In this document: positions 1-5,930 of the stretch, piece by piece
Layout of the letters: the number at the start of each line of letters is the position of its first letter
How positions within the stretch are numbered: position 1 is the stretch's first letter
From: JAGNZR01 sp051648485
GTDB taxonomy: Bacteria; Fusobacteriota; Fusobacteriia; Fusobacteriales; Fusobacteriaceae
DNA: 6,776 nucleotides
Reading direction: 5' to 3'
NCBI GenBank assembly: GCA_051648485.1
Contig: JBOFFH010000077.1
Coordinates: 1 to 6,776 of the forward strand
Translations under genes and position numbers: made by a program
The notes under the pieces: generated by a model
Database searches by the model: none
Seen by the model: only the letters and a program-made list of their open reading frames with translations
What the model was told of the DNA's origin: nothing

Positions 1-2928
1 ACTGTAGAGGAAAATAGAGAGCATCTAGAAAAACAATCACTAAAAGCCCAGGAGTTTTTAACTTTAAAAAATGAAAAAGAAGTCCTAGAAAAATCAATTT
101 TAATATATGAAAAAGAGAAAAAAACTTCAGAAAATATGAGTTCTGAAAAAGAAAAAGAAAAATTGATTGAAGAGATAGGAATTTTAGAAAACTCAATAAA
201 AAAAAGTGACGATGATTTTGAAACTAATGAAAAATCGAGAGCAGATTTAGAAAAAAAAATAGAAGAAAATTCATATAAAAATAGTGATTTAAAATCTGCT
301 ATTGAGCTTTTAGAAAGAGAAAAAGCTAAAATAGAAGAAAGAGTTGAAAGTTACAAAAGAGAAAATGAAGAAAAAAAAGAGATCTCTTCGAAAATTCATG
401 AAAGAATTAAAAATCAAAATGATTATTTCAATTCTTTAGAATCCGAAGAAGCAGCCATAAAAGAAAAATTAGAAAAACTTTCTAATGAAAACAGTTTGGC
501 GGCTGAAGAGATAGAAGGATTTGAAAAAAAACAAAAAGAACTTCAGTTGAATGAAGAGTTTAAAAAAAGAAAACTCATGGAGTATGAAGTTGAAAAACTG
601 CGTGCAGTTAATGAGATAGAAAATTCAACTAAAAGAGCCAAAAGTAGTGGAGGAAAAATAGCATCTTTGAATGAAGAGTTAAAAGAATACAAAGAAAAAT
701 TGGATCTTTCAGAAAAAAACGTGGTGAATTTAAATAATGAAGTGGATAAAAACAAAAAAAATGTAATCGATATAGAAAAAAGAGTTGTTTTTTTAGAAGA
801 AAAAATTTCAGAAAATAGTTTAATCATGAATAAGCTTTCTGAAGATTTAAGAAATCTTGAATATGAGGAAAAAAGAGCCAGTTTAAAACTTCAAAACATT
901 TTAAAGTTAGAAGAAAGTAATGAAGGGCTTTATCGTGGAGTAAAAGAGATATTGAATGCTAAGGAAAAAGGAGTTTTAGGAATAGTTGCCAATCTAATAA
1001 ACATTCCTGAAAATTTAGAAAAATCTATAGAAGCCGCAATTCCAGGAAATTTGCAAGATATAGTTGTAGAAACTTCAATGGTAGCTAAAAAATGTGTAGA
1101 TATTTTGAAGGTTAAAAAAGTAGGAAGAGCTTCTTTTTTAGCACTCGATACAATAAAAGTTTCTCAGACAAAAAAAGCAATCCAGATACCTGGAGTTTTA
1201 GGTTTAGGTTCAGACCTTATAACCTCAGAAGAAAAATATAAAAAAATAGTAGATTTCCTTTTGGGAAATCTTTTAATTGTTGAAAATATGGAAATTGGAT
1301 TAAAAATTCTAAAAGATAACCTTCACAATGGAAACATAGTTACTTTAATGGGAGAGTTACTTTCTTCTCGTGGAAGAATAACAGGTGGAGAAAATCAAAG
1401 TTCTACATTGTCTCAAATTTTAGAAAGAAAAAGAGAAAAAGAAAAACTCAAAGAGTTTTTAGAAACTGGTAAAAAAGAGATCAATGAAAAAAATAGTCAA
1501 CTGGACAAAATTAGAAACACCTTGGAAAAATATGAAAATGAAATATTTAACATAGACAATGAAGAGGAAAAACTAAGAAAAATATTTAAAACTAGTGAAA
1601 ATGAATTAGAAAATCAAAAATTAAAACATGAAAGACTTGTGAGAGATATTTATGTATTGAACTCTGAACATGAAGATGAAATGAAATATATAGAAGAGTT
1701 TAAAAAGAAAATAGACAACTCTTTATCTAACAAAGAAACTGTAGAGTCTAGAATAAAAGAGTTGAAAAATTCTTTAGAAGAAATTTCTGAAAAATTAGTT
1801 GAACAAAGTGAAAAAATTAGAACGAGTAAAGAAAAATATTCAGATATAAGAATAGTATATATGAACAGTGAAAATAGAAAATCACAACTAAAAAGAGATA
1901 AAGAAAAACTACTCCAAGAATTAAAAGTTGTGGAATCTGAAAATGAATCTAACATCTCTAGAATTGAAGATTTAACTGGTGCCCAGGAAAAATCTTTAAA
2001 AAGAATCGAATCGATAAAATCAGATATAAATAACCGATTAAAAGTTTATGAATCTGAAAATAAAGAGATGAATCTTATGAAACAAGAGGTGACAAAACTT
2101 TCTGACTCAGAAAGAAGTTTGATCAACGATAGAAAAGATATTGAAACTAGAATAATAAAAGCGAGAGATAAATACAGTAAAGAGATAGAAAAATTTGACA
2201 GGTTAAAGTTTGATTTAGAAAAAATAGAGTCAGCTTTAGAAGAACTATCCCAGATAAAAATGAGTGTGATAGTTTTAGAAGATTTTGAAAAAAATAAAAA
2301 TGTTTTTAAAAATTTATCAGAAAAATTGAATAAGTTTGAAACTGTAAATATTTTAGCCATAGAAGAGTTCAAAATATTGAATGAAAAATATAGCCACTTA
2401 AAAACTCAATATGACGATATAAATATGAGTAAGAAAAATCTTTTAAAACTTATGGATGAAATAAATGAAGAAATTGATTTTAGATTTAACGAAGCCTACA
2501 GCGAAATAAACAGTAACTTCAACACTATGTGCATGGACATACTTTTTAATTCAGAAGGAAAATTGATTTTAACTCAAAAACCTGATGCACAAGAGTCAGA
2601 AATAGATATTGTAGTAAAGTATAAAAATAAAAAACAGCAATCTCTTTCACTGTTTTCTGGTGGAGAAAAATCTATGGTGGCAATAGCTTTTATTATGGCA
2701 ATATTTATGTATAAACCAAGTCCTTTTACTTTTTTAGATGAGATAGAAGCTGCTTTAGATGATAAAAACACAAGAAAATTAATAGCTAAACTGAAAGATT
2801 TTATAGATAAATCTCAATTTATCTTGATAACTCATAACAAAGAAACAATGAAAGAATCGGACACTATTTTTGGTGTAACTATGAATAAAGAAATAGGAAT
2901 TTCTAAAATAGTTCCAGTGAAATTTTAA
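1..2928 (+). CDS. smc: Chromosome segregation/condensation ATPase SMC, 5'-truncated by window edge
   Basis: SMC dimers compact and segregate the nucleoid, usually with ScpA/ScpB, using ATP-driven closure of two ABC-type heads joined by long coiled coils and a hinge. The frame is open from base 1, giving 975 visible residues; a family length near 1170-1190 implies about 200 residues lost upstream, including the N-terminal head with Walker A and Q-loop. The first internal Met (base 136) lies in mid-coil and is not the start. Seen in order: Lys/Glu-rich coiled coil (residues 1-305), hinge (about 309-464, from GLYRGV to GRITGGE), returning coil (about 465-830), C-terminal head. Head motifs are the ABC signature SGGEK (886-890), Walker B FTFLDE with catalytic Glu 914, D-loop ALDD, and an H-loop His at 945 in ITHNK. 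The residue before SGGEK is Phe where Leu is usual. No terminator is visible after the stop. The hinge and FGVTM near the C-terminus separate it from SbcC/Rad50. Confidence 0.96.
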   Translation, partial: TVEENREHLEKQSLKAQEFLTLKNEKEVLEKSILIYEKEKKTSENMSSEKEKEKLIEEIGILENSIKKSDDDFETNEKSRADLEKKIEENSYKNSDLKSAIELLEREKAKIEERVESYKRENEEKKEISSKIHERIKNQNDYFNSLESEEAAIKEKLEKLSNENSLAAEEIEGFEKKQKELQLNEEFKKRKLMEYEVEKLRAVNEIENSTKRAKSSGGKIASLNEELKEYKEKLDLSEKNVVNLNNEVDKNKKNVIDIEKRVVFLEEKISENSLIMNKLSEDLRNLEYEEKRASLKLQNILKLEESNEGLYRGVKEILNAKEKGVLGIVANLINIPENLEKSIEAAIPGNLQDIVVETSMVAKKCVDILKVKKVGRASFLALDTIKVSQTKKAIQIPGVLGLGSDLITSEEKYKKIVDFLLGNLLIVENMEIGLKILKDNLHNGNIVTLMGELLSSRGRITGGENQSSTLSQILERKREKEKLKEFLETGKKEINEKNSQLDKIRNTLEKYENEIFNIDNEEEKLRKIFKTSENELENQKLKHERLVRDIYVLNSEHEDEMKYIEEFKKKIDNSLSNKETVESRIKELKNSLEEISEKLVEQSEKIRTSKEKYSDIRIVYMNSENRKSQLKRDKEKLLQELKVVESENESNISRIEDLTGAQEKSLKRIESIKSDINNRLKVYESENKEMNLMKQEVTKLSDSERSLINDRKDIETRIIKARDKYSKEIEKFDRLKFDLEKIESALEELSQIKMSVIVLEDFEKNKNVFKNLSEKLNKFETVNILAIEEFKILNEKYSHLKTQYDDINMSKKNLLKLMDEINEEIDFRFNEAYSEINSNFNTMCMDILFNSEGKLILTQKPDAQESEIDIVVKYKNKKQQSLSLFSGGEKSMVAIAFIMAIFMYKPSPFTFLDEIEAALDDKNTRKLIAKLKDFIDKSQFILITHNKETMKESDTIFGVTMNKEIGISKIVPVKF

Positions 2929-2934
2929 AACATT

Positions 2935-2962
2935 TTGCTTTAAGTAGAAAGTTTAGTATAAT
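2935..2962 (+). promoter_or_regulatory. Candidate sigma70-type promoter for the lpxK operon
   Basis: A perfect TATAAT -10 box lies at 2957-2962. A weak -35 element, TTGCTT (three of six consensus positions), lies at 2935-2940, with a 16-base spacer. It lies in the only sizeable gap before lpxK, about 43 bases upstream of its start codon. Transcription would begin near 2969. In such AT-rich DNA a TATAAT can occur by chance, but its position in the intergenic gap supports it. There is no visible terminator after smc, so read-through could also supply lpxK. Confidence 0.6.
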
Positions 2963-2968
2963 ATATTA

Positions 2969-2980
2969 GCTAGAAATAGC
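2969..2980 (+). other. Small GNRA-loop hairpin at predicted 5' end of the lpxK transcript
   Basis: GCTA at 2969-2972 pairs with TAGC at 2977-2980 around a GAAA tetraloop. The stem is only four pairs, but the loop is of the stable GNRA type and it starts 6 bases after the -10 box, where transcription should begin. It could act as a 5' stabilising hairpin on the mRNA. A 4-bp stem can easily occur by chance. Confidence 0.25.
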
Positions 2981-3005
2981 AATAACTCTTATTAAGGGGA
3001 AAAAA

Positions 3006-3998
3006 ATGGAGATATTAGCATTTATCTACTACTTGATAACATCCTTAAGAAACAAACTCTATGACAGGAAAATCTTTAAAATAAAGGAAGTTCCTGGAGT
3101 AGAAGTAATATGTGTAGGAAACATTACAGTAGGTGGAACTGGAAAAACCCCAGGAGTTCAATTTTTTGTAAAAAAACTCCAAAAAATGGGAAAAAAAGTA
3201 GCCGTAGTATCAAGAGGTTACAAAGGTAAAAGAAAAGAAGATCCTCTTTTAGTCAGTGATGGACATAAAATATTTGCAGAGGTAAAAGAAAGTGGAGATG
3301 AACCATATATCCACGCTTTAAATCTGAAAGTTCCCATAGTTGTAAGTCGTGACAGATACAAAGGGTGCATGTTCGCAAAAAAACATTATGATGTAGATAC
3401 CATTGTTTTAGATGATGGATTTCAGCATAGAAAATTGAAAAGAGACAGAGATATTATACTTATAGATGCAACGAATCCATTTGGATGGAAAGCGTTACTT
3501 CCCAAAGGAACTCTGAGAGAAGATTTTAAAACAGCAGCTAAAAGAGCCACTGAGTTCATAATAACTAAAGCAGATTTGGTGAGTGAAAAAGAAGTGGAAA
3601 AAATAAAAAGATACTTAAAGCAAAGTACAATGAAGAATGTTTCTGTGGCAAAACATGGAGTAACTTCTCTTTGTGACATAAAAGGAAATGCTAAGCCACT
3701 TTTTTGGGTAAGTGGAAAAAAAGTTCTTCTTTTTTCTGGTTTAGCAAATCCTTTAAACTTTGAAAAAACAGTTATTTCTCTCAATCCAAAATATATAGAA
3801 AGAATAGATTTTATAGATCATCATGATTTTAAAATTGAAGATTTAAAAAGAATAAAAGAAAAAGCTGAAGATATAAAAGCTGATTATATAATAACAACAG
3901 AAAAAGATTTTGTGAAATTACCTGAAAATATAGATATGAAAAATCTTTTTGTATTGAAAATAGAGTTTTCTATGCTGGAAGATAATAGTTTGTTATAA
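3006..3998 (+). CDS. lpxK: Tetraacyldisaccharide 4'-kinase (lipid A biosynthesis)
   Basis: LpxK phosphorylates the 4' position of the tetraacylated glucosamine disaccharide using ATP, giving lipid IVA at the inner face of the cytoplasmic membrane. It is 330 residues, normal for the family. Visible motifs: an N-terminal hydrophobic helix (about 3-14) suited to membrane association; the P-loop GGTGKTP (43-49) inside the family hallmark VGNITVGGTGKTP; SRGY (69-72); GDEP (97-100), whose Asp 98 should match the catalytic Asp of Aquifex LpxK (D99); SRDR (114-117); DDGFQH (136-141); LLPKGTLRE (164-172); His 272/273, one of which probably matches the His partner of that Asp; and TTEKD (297-301). The ATG has an AAGGGGA ribosome site at 2994-3000, 5 bases upstream. 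It is the first gene of the apparent lpxK-unknown-EIIA-nadD operon. Its presence argues for an outer membrane with lipid A. No other lpx gene is in the window. Confidence 0.96.
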   Translation: MEILAFIYYLITSLRNKLYDRKIFKIKEVPGVEVICVGNITVGGTGKTPGVQFFVKKLQKMGKKVAVVSRGYKGKRKEDPLLVSDGHKIFAEVKESGDEPYIHALNLKVPIVVSRDRYKGCMFAKKHYDVDTIVLDDGFQHRKLKRDRDIILIDATNPFGWKALLPKGTLREDFKTAAKRATEFIITKADLVSEKEVEKIKRYLKQSTMKNVSVAKHGVTSLCDIKGNAKPLFWVSGKKVLLFSGLANPLNFEKTVISLNPKYIERIDFIDHHDFKIEDLKRIKEKAEDIKADYIITTEKDFVKLPENIDMKNLFVLKIEFSMLEDNSLL

Positions 3999-4029
3999 GG
4001 TTTAAATTTTATTGAAACAGAGATTTTTT

Positions 4030-4035
4030 AGGAGG
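4030..4035 (+). promoter_or_regulatory. Strong Shine-Dalgarno that decides the start of the unknown gene
   Basis: A perfect AGGAGG precedes two adjacent in-frame ATG codons at 4038 and 4041. The gap is only 2 bases to the first but 5 to the second, so 4041 is the better placed start. The proteins differ by a single Met. Confidence 0.8.
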
Positions 4036-4040
4036 ATATG

Positions 4041-4832
4041 ATGAAAATAGAGTTTGAAGGAATAAAAAGTTTTATAGAAGAGTATGGAATTAAAGATTCT
4101 TTGGTATCTTTGGCAGAAATTATGGATAAAAGAAGCTATTTTGCCATAGAAGATTATGAAATAAAAAGAAAAATGATGAATTTAGCTTTGCCAGCAGCAG
4201 CATTTTTTCCTGAAGATATAGATTTAGTTTCAAAAGCTATGGAAGATAGTGTAGACAGAGCTGAAAGACAGATAATTTTAAAAATAGATAGAATGAGTAA
4301 CCTGTCTTTAGAAAAATTAGAAGAAAACTTTTTTAAATTGCTTTATAAAAACAATTTTGAGCATAGTTTAAAATATGGAAATGAGCTTTTTCTGAGAGAT
4401 AAATCTAAATTTTTCAAGGTGGCTTATAAATTTGCTTTCATGGATAACCCTAAATTAAGAAAACCCATGCTGGTTGCTGCTTTTGAAAAATTAGATATGG
4501 AAGAGGATGAGATAATATATCTTTTAATCAGTTATTTAACTAAAGCTAGAAGTGATTTTTCTATTTATGAATCAGCAACAACTGGTGAAAAAACTTTAGA
4601 AGAACTAAAAGCAGTTGTTTTATCTTTAAAAGAAAAATTATATACAGTTGAAGGATTGGATCTGATTCAATATTTACATGCTTTAGAAAACTATCCAGAA
4701 AAAAATAAAAAGTTTTATGAAGTTTTGGAAAACAGAATAGAGTTCATGAAAAAATCAGACAATAAAATAGTGAGCAGTGTAGAGAAAGCTATATTGGAAT
4801 TTTATATAAAGGAGCTATCAAATGGAAGATAA
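4041..4832 (+). CDS. Uncharacterised, probably all-helical 263-residue cytoplasmic protein
   Basis: I do not recognise this gene. It has no signal peptide, no convincing membrane segment and no nucleotide-binding or metal-binding motif that I can see; there is no Cys and there are few His. Charged Lys/Glu/Asp residues alternate with Leu/Ile/Phe throughout, suggesting a string of amphipathic helices, possibly an alpha-solenoid (HEAT/TPR-like) fold; this is inference. Notable stretches are a short hydrophobic LALPAAAFFP segment (about 49-58) and aromatic-rich helices around 99-135. It is surely coding: perfect AGGAGG, an 11-base overlap with the next gene, and codon use like its neighbours. The start at 4041 is preferred to 4038 on ribosome-site spacing. 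Its stop overlaps the EIIA gene, so the two are probably translationally coupled and may act together, for example as an EIIA partner or target. That role is a guess. Confidence 0.85.
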   Translation: MKIEFEGIKSFIEEYGIKDSLVSLAEIMDKRSYFAIEDYEIKRKMMNLALPAAAFFPEDIDLVSKAMEDSVDRAERQIILKIDRMSNLSLEKLEENFFKLLYKNNFEHSLKYGNELFLRDKSKFFKVAYKFAFMDNPKLRKPMLVAAFEKLDMEEDEIIYLLISYLTKARSDFSIYESATTGEKTLEELKAVVLSLKEKLYTVEGLDLIQYLHALENYPEKNKKFYEVLENRIEFMKKSDNKIVSSVEKAILEFYIKELSNGR

Positions 4833-5313
4833 AAATCTAGATATTCAAAACAAAATGTTGAATGTAGAAAAGAATTTTTCAAGTGATGAGCTAATAAATT
4901 ATTTTGAAGAAGATTTTACAAAAGAAGAGATATTGAAAAAAATGGTTTCTTTAATTGCAAAAAACAGTGAAGATATTGATGAATGTGAACTTTTCGAAAA
5001 TGTAATGGCTAGAGAAAAAATAGGAAGTACAGGAATAGGTTTAGGAATAGCTATTCCACATGGAAGAATAGTAGGTGGAAAAAAAATGACAATGGCTATT
5101 TCTCTTCTTAAAAATCCTATAGCCTTCGATTCAATAGATGGAGAACCTGTAAAATTTATAATCATGGTAACAGCTCCTATGGAACAAGGAAAAGAGTATT
5201 TAGAAATGATAGCCACACTTATAAGAGCTTTTAGAAATCAAGATTATTTAAAAAGAGTAATAAATGCTACAAATTCTTCAGATCTAAAAAAAGCATTGGA
5301 GGATTTTAGATAA
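4822..5313 (+). CDS. PTS EIIA type-2 domain protein (fructose/PtsN family), stand-alone
   Basis: EIIA domains of the fructose/mannitol class accept a phosphate from HPr or NPr on a His and pass it to EIIB, or, in the PtsN (EIIA-Ntr) branch, act as regulators. The 163 residues contain the family signature STGIGLGIAIPHGR (69-82), with the probable phosphorylated His at 80 and the preceding ARE matching the usual RE of this fold. The first 20 or so residues are a charged, Asn-rich extension before the domain; the rest is one domain of about 140 residues. No EIIB or EIIC domain is fused or adjacent, which favours a regulatory PtsN-like role, though an EIIA serving a permease encoded elsewhere cannot be excluded; hence no symbol is given. 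The ATG at 4822 lies inside the end of the upstream gene and has AAGGAG at 4809-4814, 7 bases away. Its TAA overlaps the nadD ATG by one base (TAATG). Confidence 0.92.
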   Translation: MEDKNLDIQNKMLNVEKNFSSDELINYFEEDFTKEEILKKMVSLIAKNSEDIDECELFENVMAREKIGSTGIGLGIAIPHGRIVGGKKMTMAISLLKNPIAFDSIDGEPVKFIIMVTAPMEQGKEYLEMIATLIRAFRNQDYLKRVINATNSSDLKKALEDFR

Positions 5314-5879
5314 TGAAAATAGGGGTTTTTGGTGGTTCTTTTAATCCTATTCACTTTGGACATATAAATATTGTGAAAATAGCCATTGAAAAACTAAAGC
5401 TGGATAAAATAATAGTTATTCCAGTAGGAATTCCTTCACACAGAGAAAATAGTTTAGTTTGTGGTATGGATAGACTCCAGATGTGCGGACTGGCTTTAAA
5501 AAATATTTTTGAAGCTGAAATAAGTTCTTTAGAAGTAGACTCTGAAAAAAAGAACTATACTTATGACACTTTGGTAGAAATAAAAAAAACGTATCCCGAA
5601 GACGAAATCTATGAGATTATCGGTGAAGATTCTGCCAACTATTTCAATATGTGGAAAAACTATAGTGAGATATTAAAACTTTCTAAAGTAGTTGTTTTTA
5701 AAAGAAAAAATAGTGTACATAGCAATTCGAATAAAGATGCTATGCTATATATTGAAGCACCATATTTCGATTATTCTTCAACTGAAATTAGAAATAAAAT
5801 TAAAAATAAAGAAAACTTAGAAAACTTTTTACCGATAGAAGTTATAGAATATATTAAAAAAAATTCTTTGTACAGTTGA
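5313..5879 (+). CDS. nadD: Nicotinate-nucleotide adenylyltransferase
   Basis: NadD transfers AMP from ATP to nicotinate mononucleotide, giving deamido-NAD, a step shared by de novo and salvage NAD synthesis in the cytoplasm. It is 188 residues, typical for NadD. The nucleotidyltransferase signature GGSFNPIHFGH lies at residues 7-17 (both catalytic-site His visible). The NadD-type segment NYTYDTL follows near 88, then IIGEDSANYF and its nearby Trp (around 109-122), and the second signature SSTEIR near 161-166. The GEDS variant replaces the common GADS. NadD is favoured over the related phosphopantetheine adenylyltransferase CoaD by length and by the YTxDTL and GxDS segments. The start overlaps the EIIA stop as TAATG, with GGAGGA at 5298-5303, 9 bases upstream. 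It is the last gene of the apparent operon. No HD-domain YqeK or RsfS gene follows, unlike the common Firmicutes arrangement. Confidence 0.95.
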   Translation: MKIGVFGGSFNPIHFGHINIVKIAIEKLKLDKIIVIPVGIPSHRENSLVCGMDRLQMCGLALKNIFEAEISSLEVDSEKKNYTYDTLVEIKKTYPEDEIYEIIGEDSANYFNMWKNYSEILKLSKVVVFKRKNSVHSNSNKDAMLYIEAPYFDYSSTEIRNKIKNKENLENFLPIEVIEYIKKNSLYS

Positions 5880-5903
5880 TTTTATAGATATATAGGATAT
5901 ACT
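5876..5903 (+). promoter_or_regulatory. Candidate promoter for the amino acid permease
   Basis: TTGATT (5876-5881, four of six -35 positions) and TATACT (5898-5903, five of six -10 positions) are separated by 16 bases. The -35 box overlaps the nadD stop codon. Transcription would start near 5910, leaving a leader of about 20 bases. No hairpin terminator separates nadD from the permease, so read-through from the upstream operon is also possible. Confidence 0.5.
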
Positions 5904-5919
5904 TAAATATACAAAGAAT

Positions 5920-5926
5920 AGGGGGG
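5920..5926 (+). promoter_or_regulatory. G-rich ribosome binding site of the permease
   Basis: AGGGGGG, with six consecutive G, ends 4 bases before the ATG at 5931. An out-of-frame ATG at 5927 directly abuts the G-run, too close to be used; it would encode only 27 codons, ending at 6010. The site therefore supports 5931 as the permease start. Confidence 0.65.
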
Positions 5927-5930
5927 ATGC

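Noticed and set aside
251..259. A9 homopolymer in smc as a programmed frameshift or slippage site
   Set aside because: The frame stays open and the protein aligns with the SMC layout on both sides. Long A runs are expected from Lys codons in this composition.
543..2771. Several minus-strand open frames opposite smc (65-108 codons)
   Set aside because: They translate to Ser/Phe/Leu-rich strings that are the complement of Lys/Glu-rich coiled-coil codons, and none has a recognisable domain; they are shadows of smc.
1..2928. SbcC/Rad50 or MukB identity for the first gene
   Set aside because: The globular hinge ending in TGGE lacks the CxxC zinc hook of Rad50/SbcC, and the head motifs with FGVTM near the end fit SMC; MukB has different length and motifs.
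2938..2951. CTTT/AAAG inverted repeat after smc as a terminator
   Set aside because: The stem has only four weak pairs with no U-tract after it, and it lies inside the promoter region; not a credible intrinsic terminator.
4038..4040. ATG at 4038 as the start of the unknown gene
   Set aside because: It is only 2 bases from AGGAGG; the in-frame ATG at 4041, 5 bases away, is better spaced.
3422..5216. Minus-strand open frames opposite lpxK and the EIIA gene
   Set aside because: The + strand frames match known families along their whole length, so the antisense frames are incidental.
5880..5930. AT-rich near-repeats of TATA between nadD and the permease as a terminator or operator
   Set aside because: The matches are simple TATA repeats without a stable stem or U-tract; the region is better explained by a promoter.
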